A program made the translations under genes and the position numbers. From assembly GCF_013114835.1 (NCBI RefSeq), contig NZ_JAAVLW010000003.1:124001-188000 (forward strand): a stretch of 64,000 nt of DNA, written 5' to 3'. The notes beneath the pieces are model-generated. The model did not search any database, was not told where the DNA came from, and saw only the letters and a program-made list of their open reading frames with translations. Of this stretch, positions 1 to 8,669 are shown piece by piece. Source of the stretch: Bradyrhizobium archetypum. Lineage in GTDB: Bacteria; Pseudomonadota; Alphaproteobacteria; Rhizobiales; Xanthobacteraceae. Every line of letters begins with the position of its first letter. The stretch's first letter is position 1.

Positions 1-653
1 ACCGAGCGTACCTGCAGCACCTTGGCGCCCAGCGAGGCCAGTTCCAGCATGTCCTCGAAGGCGATCTTGTCGAGCCGCCGCGCCTTCGGAACCACCCGAG
101 GATCGGTGGTGTAGACGCCGTCGACGTCGGTGTAGATGTCGCAGCGGTCGGCCCGGATGGCGGCTGCAATCGCCACTGCCGACGTGTCGGACCCTCCGCG
201 CCCGAGCGTGGTGATTCGGTTGGTCTGCGGATTGATGCCCTGAAAGCCGGCGATGACGGCGACTTCCTTGCGGTCCTTGAAACGGCTGGCGATCTCCGTG
301 CCGTCGATCTCGAGAATCCGCGCGGAGGCGTGGGCGTCGGAGGTCTTGATCGGAATCTGCCAGCCTTGCCAGGAGCGGGCTTGGATGCCCATGCCCTGCA
401 GCACGATCGCGAGCAGGCCGGCTGTGACCTGTTCGCCGGATGCCACGACAGCGTCATATTCGCGCGCGTCGTGCATCGGCGAAGCGTCGCCGCACCAGTC
501 CACCAGCTCGTTGGTCTTGCCGGCCATGGCCGACACGACAACGGCGACATCATGCCCGGCGTCGACTTCGCGCTTGACGTGACGCGCGACGTTGCGGATT
601 CGGTCGATATTGGCGACGGACGTACCGCCGAATTTCATCACGAGGCGGCCCAT
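1..653 (-). CDS. lysC: Aspartate kinase, N-terminal part (cut by window edge)
   Basis: Aspartokinase phosphorylates L-aspartate, the first step towards lysine, threonine and methionine. The first 217 residues are present; the usual length is about 410, so the C-terminal regulatory ACT domains lie outside the window. The ATG at 653 gives the classic amino-kinase opening KFGGTSV at residues 7-13. The nucleotide-binding stretch GRGGSDTSA and the aspartate-site segment [13 protein letters not shown] follow near the visible end. The gene reads leftward, away from the PH-domain gene at 829, so 654-828 must hold both promoters. No attenuator or lysine riboswitch was seen upstream. The family call is firm; only the missing half limits it. 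Confidence 0.95.
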   Translation of the reverse strand, partial: MGRLVMKFGGTSVANIDRIRNVARHVKREVDAGHDVAVVVSAMAGKTNELVDWCGDASPMHDAREYDAVVASGEQVTAGLLAIVLQGMGIQARSWQGWQIPIKTSDAHASARILEIDGTEIASRFKDRKEVAVIAGFQGINPQTNRITTLGRGGSDTSAVAIAAAIRADRCDIYTDVDGVYTTDPRVVPKARRLDKIAFEDMLELASLGAKVLQVRS

Positions 654-795
654 GACGACGCGTGCATTCCCTGTGAGGATAAGTTAGGTGACCCGCACGG
701 AAATTGGAGCGCCCGGGCCGAAAGCGGCGTATACATAGCGACGCGGTCCGGGGCAAGCACCCCAGGTTCCGTTTTCGACCCAAAATGGCGCAAAT

Positions 796-804
796 TGCTA
801 TAGT
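796..804 (+). promoter_or_regulatory. Probable extended -10 promoter for the PH-domain gene
   Basis: TATAGT at 799-804 is preceded by TG one base upstream (796-797), an extended -10 arrangement, 24 bases before the ATG at 829. No good -35 box is seen at 17 bases, which extended -10 promoters can tolerate. This is inference from sequence only. Confidence 0.35.
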
Positions 805-828
805 AGCGGGTTAATTCAGGGCAGGCGT

Positions 829-1308
829 ATGGGCCGTTATATCGATGAAATCCTGCAGCCCGGCGAGCGGGTGCTCTATTCGACCAACGCGCACTGGATG
901 TTCTACCTGCCGGCGATCGGGGCCTGGACCGTGGCGATCGTGTTTCTGGTGCTGGCTCGCATGGTTGCCGCCGACGCGCTGATGCTGGTTTGCCTGGCTG
1001 TCGCTGCCATCGCCGGGCTTGCTGCATTGTACTGGACCGCGAAGGCCTGGTTCCATCGCTGGACCACCGAGACCGACGTGACGAATATGCGGATCGTCCA
1101 CAAGACCGGATTCATCACGCGCAAGACGTTCGAAATGAGCCTCGACAAGGTCGAGAGCGTCGACGTCGATCAGAGCATTCTGGGGCGTATCCTCAACTAC
1201 GGCAATGTCACGGTCCACGGCGTCGGCGAAGGCGAAGAAACCATTTCCACCATTTCGTCGCCGCTGGCGTTTCGCAATGCCATCACGACGCGACCGGCCA
1301 GCTCGTAA
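829..1308 (+). CDS. PH domain-containing inner membrane protein
   Basis: A 159-residue protein with two hydrophobic segments (about residues 25-46 and 50-70) followed by a bacterial PH-like (bPH2/DUF304, YdbS type) domain at about 72-150. That domain contains the family pattern TDVTNMRIVHKTGFITRK, then a run around DKVESVDVDQSILGR and a glycine at GNVTVHG. Members are membrane anchored with the PH-like domain in the cytoplasm; their ligand is generally unknown. Only 3 bases separate its stop from ubiG, so the two are probably co-transcribed. The family is clear and the function is not. Confidence 0.85.
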   Translation: MGRYIDEILQPGERVLYSTNAHWMFYLPAIGAWTVAIVFLVLARMVAADALMLVCLAVAAIAGLAALYWTAKAWFHRWTTETDVTNMRIVHKTGFITRKTFEMSLDKVESVDVDQSILGRILNYGNVTVHGVGEGEETISTISSPLAFRNAITTRPASS

Positions 1309-1311
1309 ATC

Positions 1312-2079
1312 ATGGTCATGCAGCAAAACTCTTCTGCCAGCTTTTCCGCTACCGGCAGCTCGGTGGACCCGGCCGAGGTCGCGAAATTTTCAAAACTGTC
1401 CGACGAGTGGTGGGACCCCAAGGGCAAGATGGCCCCGCTGCACAAGATCAATCCGCTGCGGCTTGGCTATATCCGCGACGCCGCATGCCGCAAGTTCGAG
1501 CGCAATGCGCGCAGCCTGAGCTGCCTGTCCGGCCTGCGGATCCTCGATATCGGCTGCGGTGCGGGCCTGTTGTGCGAACCGTTCACACGGCTCGGCGCGC
1601 AGGTGGTCGGGATCGATCCGTCTCCCACCAATATTGCCGCCGCCAGGCTGCACGCGGACAAGGGGCATCTGTCGATCGACTATCGCTGCACCACCGTCGA
1701 GCAGATGGACCACCGTGAGCGTTTCGACATCGTGCTGGCGATGGAAGTGATCGAGCATGTCACCGATGTCGGCGCGTTCCTCGCCCGTTGCGCGGCGATG
1801 GTCAAGCCGGGCGGGATCATGGTGGTCTCGACGCTGAACCGCAACTGGAAGAGCTTTGCGCTCGCCATCGTCGGCGCCGAATACGTCCTGCGCTGGCTGC
1901 CGCGCGGTACCCATCAGTGGGACAAGTTCGTCACGCCGGACGAACTTGCGCAGCACCTTGCCAACAATCGTCTCACCGTCACCGACCAGGCCGGCGTGGT
2001 CTATAATCCGCTAGCCGATAGATGGAGCATCTCGTCCGACATGGACGTGAACTACATGGTGGTGGCGGAAGGCATATAG
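1312..2079 (+). CDS. ubiG: Ubiquinone biosynthesis O-methyltransferase UbiG
   Basis: UbiG performs both O-methylations of ubiquinone synthesis, using SAM on polyprenyl catechol intermediates at the inner membrane. The 255-residue length fits. Two family marks are visible: WWDPKGKMAPLH at residues 33-44, diagnostic of UbiG, and the SAM-binding motif I DIGCGAG at 79-85, with the acidic residue of motif II in VVGIDPSP. VLAMEVIEHV is the conserved post-III segment. ATG 1312 is followed by another ATG at 1318, and either could be used. It lies 3 bases behind the PH-domain gene. Confidence 0.95.
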   Translation: MVMQQNSSASFSATGSSVDPAEVAKFSKLSDEWWDPKGKMAPLHKINPLRLGYIRDAACRKFERNARSLSCLSGLRILDIGCGAGLLCEPFTRLGAQVVGIDPSPTNIAAARLHADKGHLSIDYRCTTVEQMDHRERFDIVLAMEVIEHVTDVGAFLARCAAMVKPGGIMVVSTLNRNWKSFALAIVGAEYVLRWLPRGTHQWDKFVTPDELAQHLANNRLTVTDQAGVVYNPLADRWSISSDMDVNYMVVAEGI

Positions 2080-2191
2080 GCGCTCCTGCGAGGGCAGGGA
2101 CCACGTTCGGGTGGGTGGCGCATGCAATCGTGGCAGTTGACCGCATAGGCCTTGCCCGGCACGGTGCAGCAGCTTCCCGCTGGTATCGCCC

Positions 2192-3091
2192 ATGTTCTCC
2201 GTCGCCACGCTCTGGATTCCCTTCACCATCATCGCTGCGCTCAGCCAGGTCGCGCGCAATGCGATGCAGCGCTCGCTGACCGGGCCGCTCGGGACCTGGG
2301 GCGCGACCAATATCCGCTTCCTGTTCGGCTTTCCGTTCTCGCTGGTGTTTTTCGCGCTCGTATTGGCTGCGACCGGAGACTCCGTGCCGTGGCCGGCAGC
2401 CGCCTTCTGGCCATGGCTGCTGCTCGGCGCGTTCAGCCAGATCGTCGGCACCGGACTGATGCTGCTTGCGATGAACGATCGCTCCTTTGTGGTGACCACG
2501 GCCTATTTGAAGACCGAGGCGATCCAGACCGCGATTTTCGGATTCATATTTCTCAGCGACCATTTGACCGTCCTGAAGGTGATCGCGATCCTGATCGCGA
2601 CCGCCGGCGTGGTGATCGCCGCGCTGCGTCCTGGCTCGGAGAAGGGCTTTGCGGATTTGAAGCCGACGCTGCTGGGGCTGGCCGCCGCCGCGGCGTTTGC
2701 GTTGTCAGCCGTCGGCTTTCGCGGCGCCGTGATCGTGGTGCCCGGCGTCTCCTTCGTCACCGCAGCGTCCTATACGCTGGTGTTCGGCCTGTTCGTGCAG
2801 ACGCTGGTGCTGACGGTCTATCTGCTCGCCCGCGCGCCCGATGTGCTGATGAAGATTTTCAGCCTGTGGCGGCCCTCGATGCTCGCGGGCTTCATGGGCG
2901 CATTCGCCTCGCAGTTCTGGTTTCTGGCGTTGGCGCTGACCGCGGCGGCAAATGTGCGCACGCTGGCGCTGGTCGAGGTGCTGTTCGCGCAAGGCGTATC
3001 GTACTATTCCTTCAAGCAGCCAATGTCGGCGCGCGAACTGTCAGGAATTGTGTTGATTGTCGTCGGTGTGGCGCTATTGGTGGCAGCGTGA
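2192..3091 (+). CDS. EamA/DMT-superfamily transporter
   Basis: A 299-residue, very hydrophobic protein with about ten membrane helices in two repeats of five, the layout of the drug/metabolite transporter superfamily (EamA fold). Helix-rich segments such as ILIATAGVVIAAL and the final IVLIVVGVALLVAA are typical. The substrate cannot be told from sequence; family members export amino acids, metabolites or drugs. It stands alone, 112 bases after ubiG, and is followed by a palindromic repeat. Confidence 0.85.
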   Translation: MFSVATLWIPFTIIAALSQVARNAMQRSLTGPLGTWGATNIRFLFGFPFSLVFFALVLAATGDSVPWPAAAFWPWLLLGAFSQIVGTGLMLLAMNDRSFVVTTAYLKTEAIQTAIFGFIFLSDHLTVLKVIAILIATAGVVIAALRPGSEKGFADLKPTLLGLAAAAAFALSAVGFRGAVIVVPGVSFVTAASYTLVFGLFVQTLVLTVYLLARAPDVLMKIFSLWRPSMLAGFMGAFASQFWFLALALTAAANVRTLALVEVLFAQGVSYYSFKQPMSARELSGIVLIVVGVALLVAA

Positions 3092-3110
3092 GAATTCCGT
3101 CTCCACCGTT

Positions 3111-3190
3111 ATTGCGAACAAAGCGAAGCAATCCATAGCTCAACAAGTTGAGAGCTGGATTGCTTCGTCGCGTTGCTCCTCGCACTGACG
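3111..3190. repeat. Imperfect palindromic intergenic repeat (attgcgag family)
   Basis: GAAGCAATCCA and TGGATTGCTTCG form inverted arms around a short centre, with weaker outer arms (ATTGCGAAC against GCACTGACG). The same core occurs at 32601-32684, 34123-34150 and 47621-47690. The element lies between the convergent EamA and DUF1178 genes and could fold as a bidirectional hairpin. Confidence 0.6.
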
Positions 3191-3203
3191 AGGTGGCCTC
3201 GCG

Positions 3204-3671
3204 TCAATTCCTATCTTCCGGCAGAACCGGCAGCGGCGAGACCTCGACGCCTTCCTCGAGCAGCGAGCGGGCCTCGTCCGGCGAGGCCTCGCCGTAGATC
3301 GGGCGATGCTCGATATCGCCGTAGTGCATCTTGCGCGCTTCGGTGGGGAAGCGCTCGCCGACATTGTCGGCGTTCTTCACGATGTGATCGCGCAATTCCT
3401 TCAGCTTGGCGCGCAGTTCGCGCTCCTGCGCCATCAATAGCGGTGTCGACTCCGATCCAGCCTTGTCGGCGGCGGCCGGCGCGGGGGCGGCAACTTCGCG
3501 GCCCTTCTTGCTCACGACCTGCGGAGCCATGATGGCGCGCTCGACCTTGACCGAGCCGCAGGACGGGCAGCTCACCAGCTTGCGCTTTTCCTGGCTCTCG
3601 TAGGCCGCCGAGCTCTGAAACCAGCTTTCGAAAGCATGGCCCTTCTCGCAGCGAAGGTTGTAGCGGATCAT
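3204..3671 (-). CDS. DUF1178 family protein
   Basis: A 155-residue protein opening MIRYNLRCEKGHAFESWF, the signature of DUF1178. Four potential metal ligands, C8 and H12 early and CPSCG at 35-39, suggest a small zinc-ribbon head. The rest is charged and rich in Ala/Pro in the middle. Its ATG overlaps the TGA of the upstream nitrilase gene (ATGA at 3668-3671), so the two are translationally coupled. Function is unknown. Confidence 0.85.
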   Translation of the reverse strand: MIRYNLRCEKGHAFESWFQSSAAYESQEKRKLVSCPSCGSVKVERAIMAPQVVSKKGREVAAPAPAAADKAGSESTPLLMAQERELRAKLKELRDHIVKNADNVGERFPTEARKMHYGDIEHRPIYGEASPDEARSLLEEGVEVSPLPVLPEDRN

Positions 3672-4546
3672 GCCGAGCCTCGGACGAGATGCAGATGCTC
3701 GGGGCCGGCCTTGGGATCGGCGATGCCAAAGCGGCGTCCGTGCTGCAGCGACGGCACGCTCCTGCGGGCCGCCTCGACTTTCGAGGTATCGATCTCGGCG
3801 AGGAATACGCCGGGCTCGACGCCGCCCTCGGCGAGAATTTCGCCCCACGGCGCGACGATCAGCGAATGCCCGTAGGTCTCGCGCTTGTTCTCGTGCATGC
3901 CGGCCTGCGCCGCGGCGAACACGAAGCAGCCGTTCTCGATGGCGCGGGCGCGCAACAGCGTATGCCAATGCGCCTCACCGGTTTTTTTCGTGAAGGCCGA
4001 CGGAACCGTGAGAAACGATGCGCCGGCTTCGGCCAGCGCGCGATAGAGAGCCGGGAAGCGGACGTCGTAACAGATCGTCAGCCCGATCCGGCCCCACGGC
4101 AGATCCGATATCACCGCCGTCTCGCCCGGCTGGTAATTGGCGGACTCGCGATAGCTTTCGCCGCCGGGCAGGTCGATATCGAACATGTGGATCTTGTCGT
4201 AGCTCGCAAGCAGATTGCCGTCGGGCGCAATCAGGAACGAGCGGTTGACGGCGCGCTCCGGCGAAAACCGCAGCGCCAGCGAGCCGATATGGAGATGGAT
4301 CTTCAGTTCCGCCGCCAGCGCCCGATAGGCTTTCAGCGAGCGATCGTCTTCCTGTGACGCGAGATGCTCGAACAGCGCCTTGCGATTTAGCTGCATCATA
4401 TTGCTCACCTCGGGCGTGAGCACGTAGTCGGCGCCCTGGGCGGCAGCCTCGCGAATCAGCCTGATGCCCTGCTCGAGGCTGGGCTCGGGCAACAGCCCGG
4501 TGCGCATCTGCACCATGGCGGCGGTAAAGGTCGAGCCAGCGTTCAT
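3668..4546 (-). CDS. Carbon-nitrogen hydrolase (Nit family, deaminated glutathione amidase-like)
   Basis: Nitrilase-superfamily amidase of 292 residues. The full catalytic triad is visible: E46 in TPEVSN, K118 in YDKIHMFD and C159 in CYDVRFP. The pattern YDKIHMFD together with CYDVRFP is that of the Nit1/Nit2 branch, whose members hydrolyse deaminated glutathione (metabolite repair) or omega-amides; exact substrate is inference. The gene ends in a 4-base overlap with the DUF1178 gene and starts 4 bases inside the upstream glutaredoxin gene (4543-4546), giving a tight grx-nit-DUF1178 operon. The glutathione-linked partner strengthens the repair-amidase reading. Confidence 0.9.
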   Translation of the reverse strand: MNAGSTFTAAMVQMRTGLLPEPSLEQGIRLIREAAAQGADYVLTPEVSNMMQLNRKALFEHLASQEDDRSLKAYRALAAELKIHLHIGSLALRFSPERAVNRSFLIAPDGNLLASYDKIHMFDIDLPGGESYRESANYQPGETAVISDLPWGRIGLTICYDVRFPALYRALAEAGASFLTVPSAFTKKTGEAHWHTLLRARAIENGCFVFAAAQAGMHENKRETYGHSLIVAPWGEILAEGGVEPGVFLAEIDTSKVEAARRSVPSLQHGRRFGIADPKAGPEHLHLVRGSA

Positions 4547-4818
4547 GAGGAGGCCTTTTCTCCCGCCAGCAAGCCATCGAGCTTGCCCGCGCGGTCCAGC
4601 GCATACAGCTCGTCACAGCCGCCGACATGGGTGGAGCCGATGAAAATCTGAGGGAAGGTCGAGCCATGGCCGGCACGGCCGTACATCTCGTCGCGGTAGG
4701 CCGGGTCGCTCGCCACATTGAACTCGGTGAACGCGGCGTTCTTGCGCGTCAGCAGCGATTTGGCCGCGGTGCAGTAGCCGCAGCCCGGGCGGGTATAGAT
4801 CTCGATGGCAGCAGTCAT
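4543..4818 (-). CDS. grxC: Glutaredoxin (GrxC type)
   Basis: A 91-residue glutaredoxin, a cytoplasmic glutathione-dependent disulfide reductase. The redox pair is C13-G-Y-C16, a variant of the commoner CPYC. The cis-proline TFPQIFI and the glutathione-binding GGCDEL follow at the expected positions. Its end overlaps the nitrilase start, so it heads the operon. The Gly in the active site may shift redox potential, but this is speculation. Confidence 0.93.
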   Translation of the reverse strand: MTAAIEIYTRPGCGYCTAAKSLLTRKNAAFTEFNVASDPAYRDEMYGRAGHGSTFPQIFIGSTHVGGCDELYALDRAGKLDGLLAGEKASS

Positions 4819-4850
4819 GTAGTAGCGCTCTGATTTGGCAAGTCTTTGAA

Positions 4851-5660
4851 TTATATGGGTGCCCGATGGCTGTCCACAACCCGCGCGAATACCAGCACGT
4901 CGACCTGCGCGGCTTTGGCGCGGAGCAGGGCGCGGGCGCAGGCGTCCGCCGTGGCGCCGGTTGTCAAGACATCGTCAATCAGGATGACGCGGCGGCCGGC
5001 AATATCCGCGTTGCGCTCAGCGGCGATTTTGAAGGCGCCCTGGACGTTTGTGGTGCGCTGGGGCCGGGATAGCCCGATCTGCTGCTCGGTGGGGCGGATG
5101 CGGCGGAGCGCCTCGGAGGCCAGTTTCACGCCGCTTTGGCGCGAAATCACCCGCGCCAGCGCGCCGGACTGGTTGTAGCGGCGGCTCCATCCGCGCCGCC
5201 AATGCAGCGGAACCGGCACCAGCACATCGGCCTCATCGAGCAATTCCCTGCCCGCGCGGGCCATCCAGCGTCCCATCGCCGGCGCCAGATCGGTGCGATC
5301 CTGGTACTTCAGCGAATGCACCAGCGTGCGGGCGACGTCATCATAGCGCACCGCGGCGCGGGCGCGCTGGTAGGCCGGTGGGCTCGCGATTGCCTCCATC
5401 GACAGCAATTCCGGACCGGGATCGTAGACGAAGGGGATGCCGAGCCGCGGACAATAAGGCGGCGCGATGAACGATAATTTCGCCCAGCACGCGGCGCAGA
5501 CGCCCTCGCCATCGACCGGTTCGCGGCATGAAACGCATAGCGTCGGCAGTGCGATATCGAGGGCAAGCCGCGGAAGATGCGCGAGCATGTCGCGGCAGGC
5601 GCCAAGCGCGCCACGCAAATGGCCGGAGATGGAGCGTGATGGTGATGCCTCGGCGTCCAT
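4851..5660 (-). CDS. comF: ComF family phosphoribosyltransferase-like protein
   Basis: A 269-residue ComF-family protein. Two CxxC pairs (C42/C45 and C55/C58) form the expected N-terminal zinc finger. A type I PRTase domain follows, with the PRPP loop VILIDDVLTTGAT at about 225-237 and the ComF-typical VPVPLHWRR and RRYNQS. In naturally competent bacteria ComF helps DNA uptake; in most proteobacteria its role is undefined. It is transcribed toward grxC (32-base gap) and is divergent from the methyltransferase gene at 5739. Confidence 0.9.
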   Translation of the reverse strand: MDAEASPSRSISGHLRGALGACRDMLAHLPRLALDIALPTLCVSCREPVDGEGVCAACWAKLSFIAPPYCPRLGIPFVYDPGPELLSMEAIASPPAYQRARAAVRYDDVARTLVHSLKYQDRTDLAPAMGRWMARAGRELLDEADVLVPVPLHWRRGWSRRYNQSGALARVISRQSGVKLASEALRRIRPTEQQIGLSRPQRTTNVQGAFKIAAERNADIAGRRVILIDDVLTTGATADACARALLRAKAAQVDVLVFARVVDSHRAPI

Positions 5661-5738
5661 CCAATGAGGCTAGCGCCGCGGCGAGTTCGGCTCAAGCACG
5701 GCATTGCCAGCGAAGGGCAGCCGGCGTACCAACCGCGC

Positions 5739-6584
5739 ATGGCTTCGAACGCGCTCCTCGCGCCTATCCTGTTCGACCGTGCGCTGTTGCGCGCGCGGCT
5801 CGATCGTGCGCGGCGCGGCGGGTCGGTGACGTTTCTGCTCGACCGCGTGCGGGAAGATTTTGAAGAGCGGTTGCAGGCGGTGACGCGGCGTTTTGCCGAC
5901 GTGGCCGATATCTGGACGCCGGGCGAGCTGCTGCAAACGCCGCCAGGCGATCGCTTCAAGTCCGTCACCCACCTCGATCCCGTTGAAACGGAAACACTGC
6001 CGCTGCAACCGGAATCGGTCGACCTCATTGTCTCCGCGCTGGCCTTTCAATTCGTCAACGATCTCCCTGGGGTGCTGGCGCAGATCCGCCGAGCGCTCAA
6101 ACCCGACGGGCTGTTGCTGGCGGCGATGATCGGTGGCGATACGTTGACGGAGCTCAGACAAAGCTTTGCCGCGGCGGAGGCCGAATGCGAGGGCGGGATG
6201 TCGCCGCGCGTCGCGCCGTTTGCGGACTTGCGCGACATCGGCGGCCTGTTGCAGCGTGCAGGGCTCGCACTGCCGGTCACCGACGTCGACCGCGTCGTGG
6301 TGCGCTATGACAGCGCGTTCGCGCTGATGGCCGATCTCAGGCGGATGGGCGCGAGCAATATCCTGATCGAGCGGCGGCGAGTGCCGACCCGCCGCGCTAC
6401 CATGCTGCGGATGGCGCAGATTTACGGCGAGCGTTTTGCCGATGCCGATGGCCGTATCCGCGCGACCTTCGATATTGTCTGGCTGTCCGGCTGGGCGCCG
6501 CACGAGAGCCAGCAGAAGCCGCTGAAGCCGGGCTCAGCGAAAGCAAGCCTGGAAGCGGCCGTACAGCGCACGAAGCGCGATTGA
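5739..6584 (+). CDS. SAM-dependent methyltransferase (NDUFAF5/BioC-like)
   Basis: A 281-residue class I methyltransferase-like protein. The chosen ATG gives MASNALLAPILFDRALLRARLDRA, whose FDR.LLR.RLDRA pattern is typical of the alphaproteobacterial relatives of mitochondrial NDUFAF5. The central SVDLIVSALAFQFVNDLPGVL and the following LKPDGLLLAAMIGG are the post-motif segments of this group. NDUFAF5 acts in complex I assembly as an arginine hydroxylase; whether this bacterial homologue does the same is unproven. An upstream in-frame start at 5664 is unlikely, since it would overlap the divergent comF promoter region. Confidence 0.85.
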   Translation: MASNALLAPILFDRALLRARLDRARRGGSVTFLLDRVREDFEERLQAVTRRFADVADIWTPGELLQTPPGDRFKSVTHLDPVETETLPLQPESVDLIVSALAFQFVNDLPGVLAQIRRALKPDGLLLAAMIGGDTLTELRQSFAAAEAECEGGMSPRVAPFADLRDIGGLLQRAGLALPVTDVDRVVVRYDSAFALMADLRRMGASNILIERRRVPTRRATMLRMAQIYGERFADADGRIRATFDIVWLSGWAPHESQQKPLKPGSAKASLEAAVQRTKRD

Positions 6585-6780
6585 CGCGCAATTCCCTTCG
6601 GCGGACCAGGCCCATTCTACTTTGCATGGGGTTGTTTTCGCGATTTCGTGTCCTGACCCTGCGTGTGCCGGCGAAGAGACCATGCGGGCCTCCAGGGGGC
6701 GCGGGATCATCGTGCTTTGCACCTGCGATCGATCGATGCAACGCCACTCATCATGCGCCGGGGGCCGCCGACCTCCCGCC

Positions 6781-7191
6781 TCACATCAACAAGTCGATCA
6801 GATGCGGGATCAGCGGAATATCAGCAGGTGGCATCGGGTAATCCCGCAGTCGGTTGGCGCGGACCCAGGCCAGCTGCTGGCCTTCGCGGGCGATCACCAA
6901 ACCTTCCCAGCGGCGGCAGATGTAGAGCGGCATCAGCAGATGGAAGCTGTCATAGGCGTAGCTCGCAAAGGTCAGTGGCGCCAGGCAGGGCTCGCTGACG
7001 TCGATGCCGAGTTCCTCATGCAGTTCGCGGATCAGGGTCTGCTCCGGCCGTTCGCCAGGCTCGACCTTGCCGCCGGGAAACTCCCACAGTCCGGCGAGGG
7101 CCTTGCCCTCGGGCCGTTGCGCGATCAGCACGCGCTTGTCGGCATCGACCAGGGCGCAGGCGACCACGAGAGTGAGCTTGATGTCGGCCAT
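6781..7191 (-). CDS. mutT: (Deoxy)nucleoside triphosphate pyrophosphohydrolase, MutT family
   Basis: A 136-residue Nudix hydrolase with a complete Nudix box at residues 41-63: G41, E47, then R55-E56-L-H-E59-E60-L-G62. FPGGKVEPGE and the final LAWVRANRLRDYPMPPAD match MutT/8-oxo-dGTP diphosphatases that clean the nucleotide pool. ATG 7191 is preferred to a start at 7239 because the protein then opens MADIKLTLVVACALVD as in homologues. It follows argJ on the same strand with a 16-base gap and probably shares its transcript. Confidence 0.92.
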   Translation of the reverse strand: MADIKLTLVVACALVDADKRVLIAQRPEGKALAGLWEFPGGKVEPGERPEQTLIRELHEELGIDVSEPCLAPLTFASYAYDSFHLLMPLYICRRWEGLVIAREGQQLAWVRANRLRDYPMPPADIPLIPHLIDLLM

Positions 7192-7207
7192 TGCGGCGCT
7201 GTCTCGC

Positions 7208-8467
7208 TTACGACCGGTAATCGCCGTTGATCGCGACATACTCCTTGGTGAGGTCGCAGGTGAGCACCCGGTCGCGGCCCTTGCCGAGGCCGAGCGCGAC
7301 CTTGATCTGGATCTTCGGGCTTTTCATCACCTCGGAGACCTCAGCCTCGTTGTAGGACGGGTCGCGCGCACCGCTCCTGGCGACACGAATGCCGTTGAAC
7401 GAGATTGAGAGCTTGTCGCGGTTGGCGGGCTCGCCGGCCTTGCCGACCGCCATCACCACGCGACCCCAATTGGCGTCTTCGCCGGCGATCGCGGTCTTCA
7501 CCAGCGGCGAATTCGCAATCGACATGGCGATCTTGCGCGCCGAGGCCTTTGTGGTTGCGCCTTCGACGATCACTTCGACCAGCTTGCGTGCGCCTTCGCC
7601 ATCGCGCGCCACCTGTTCGGCAAGGTTGGCCAGCACGTCGTGGAACGCCTTGGCGAATGCCTTCAGCCGGGGATCGCTGGCGCGGCCGATCTTCGGCGCG
7701 CCACTGACCGCGGCCGTGCCGGTCGCAAAGGCCAAGAGCGTATCCGACGTCGAGGTGTCGCTATCGATGGTGATGGCGTTGAAAGTGTCCTCGACGCCGC
7801 TCTTGAGCAGCGACTGCAGCACGGCGGACGAGAGCGGCGCATCGGTGAACACGAAGGACAGCATGGTCGCCATGTCGGGGGCGATCATGCCGGCGCCCTT
7901 GGCCATGCCGTTGATGGTGACCTTGGCCTTGCCGAGCTTCACCGTGGCGGTCGCGACCTTCGGAAAGGTATCGGTGGTCATGATCGCGCGTGCCGCGTCC
8001 ATCCAGTGGTCGGGCGCGGCGGTTTCCGCCAGGGTCGCCAGCACGCCGTCGAACTTGGTGGCATCCAGCGGCTCGCCGATCACGCCGGTGGATGCCAGAA
8101 ACACTTCGTTGGCGCTGCAACTGACAGCCTTGGACGCAATCGCGGCCGTCAGCGCCGTCGCCTGCCGGCCGGTCTTGCCGGTGAACGCGTTGGCATTGCC
8201 GGAATTCACCACCAGCGCGCGGGCAAATCCTCCCTTAGAAGATCCGCCTCGGCCAAGCTTGGCGCGGCACCATTCCACCGGCGCCGACGGACATTTCGAT
8301 TTGGTGAACACGCCGGCAACGGTGGTGCCCTTGTCCATCACGGCGAGCAGCACATCGGTGCGTCCCTTGTAGCGGATGCCGGCGGCGGCGGTCGCGAGCT
8401 TCACGCCCGCGATCGCGGGCATCGCGGGGACATCGGTCGGGGCAAGGGGAGAGACGGTAGTGGACAT
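7208..8467 (-). CDS. argJ: Bifunctional ornithine acetyltransferase / N-acetylglutamate synthase
   Basis: ArgJ recycles the acetyl group from N-acetylornithine to glutamate in arginine synthesis. The protein is 419 residues from ATG 8467, near the family norm of about 410. It is made as one chain that cleaves itself before a threonine nucleophile. That site is visible as [14 protein letters not shown], with Ala200/Thr201 the scissile pair. [10 protein letters not shown] and STGVIGEPL are further family motifs. It sits between ppiC upstream and mutT downstream, all on the minus strand. Longer in-frame starts at 8509 or 8569 are possible but would cross a palindromic stretch. Confidence 0.95.
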   Translation of the reverse strand: MSTTVSPLAPTDVPAMPAIAGVKLATAAAGIRYKGRTDVLLAVMDKGTTVAGVFTKSKCPSAPVEWCRAKLGRGGSSKGGFARALVVNSGNANAFTGKTGRQATALTAAIASKAVSCSANEVFLASTGVIGEPLDATKFDGVLATLAETAAPDHWMDAARAIMTTDTFPKVATATVKLGKAKVTINGMAKGAGMIAPDMATMLSFVFTDAPLSSAVLQSLLKSGVEDTFNAITIDSDTSTSDTLLAFATGTAAVSGAPKIGRASDPRLKAFAKAFHDVLANLAEQVARDGEGARKLVEVIVEGATTKASARKIAMSIANSPLVKTAIAGEDANWGRVVMAVGKAGEPANRDKLSISFNGIRVARSGARDPSYNEAEVSEVMKSPKIQIKVALGLGKGRDRVLTCDLTKEYVAINGDYRS

Positions 8468-8600
8468 GGGGCCAGAAATCCGAGCGTGGGGATCAAGATC
8501 GATCGTCATGGCCAGGCACAGTAGTCTGCTTTGCCCAGACCACGTACACTTGTCTGTGCTCCCGGCCATCCACGTCTTCAGCAGCCGCCAATGACGTCCT

Positions 8601-8636
8601 TAAGACGTGGATGCCCGGCACAAGGCCGGGCATGAC
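8601..8636. repeat. Small intergenic palindrome
   Basis: The stretch reads gacgtggatgcccggcac then aaggccgggcatgacgtc, so GATGCCCGG/CCGGGCATGAC arms can pair; an earlier ATGACGTCCTTAAGACGTGG adds a second small hairpin. It lies in the 202-base gap between ppiC and argJ and resembles the other proteobacterial-type intergenic repeats in this window. Confidence 0.45.
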
Positions 8637-8669
8637 GTCTCAATACTGAAGTCTGAGTGCGAAGTCGAT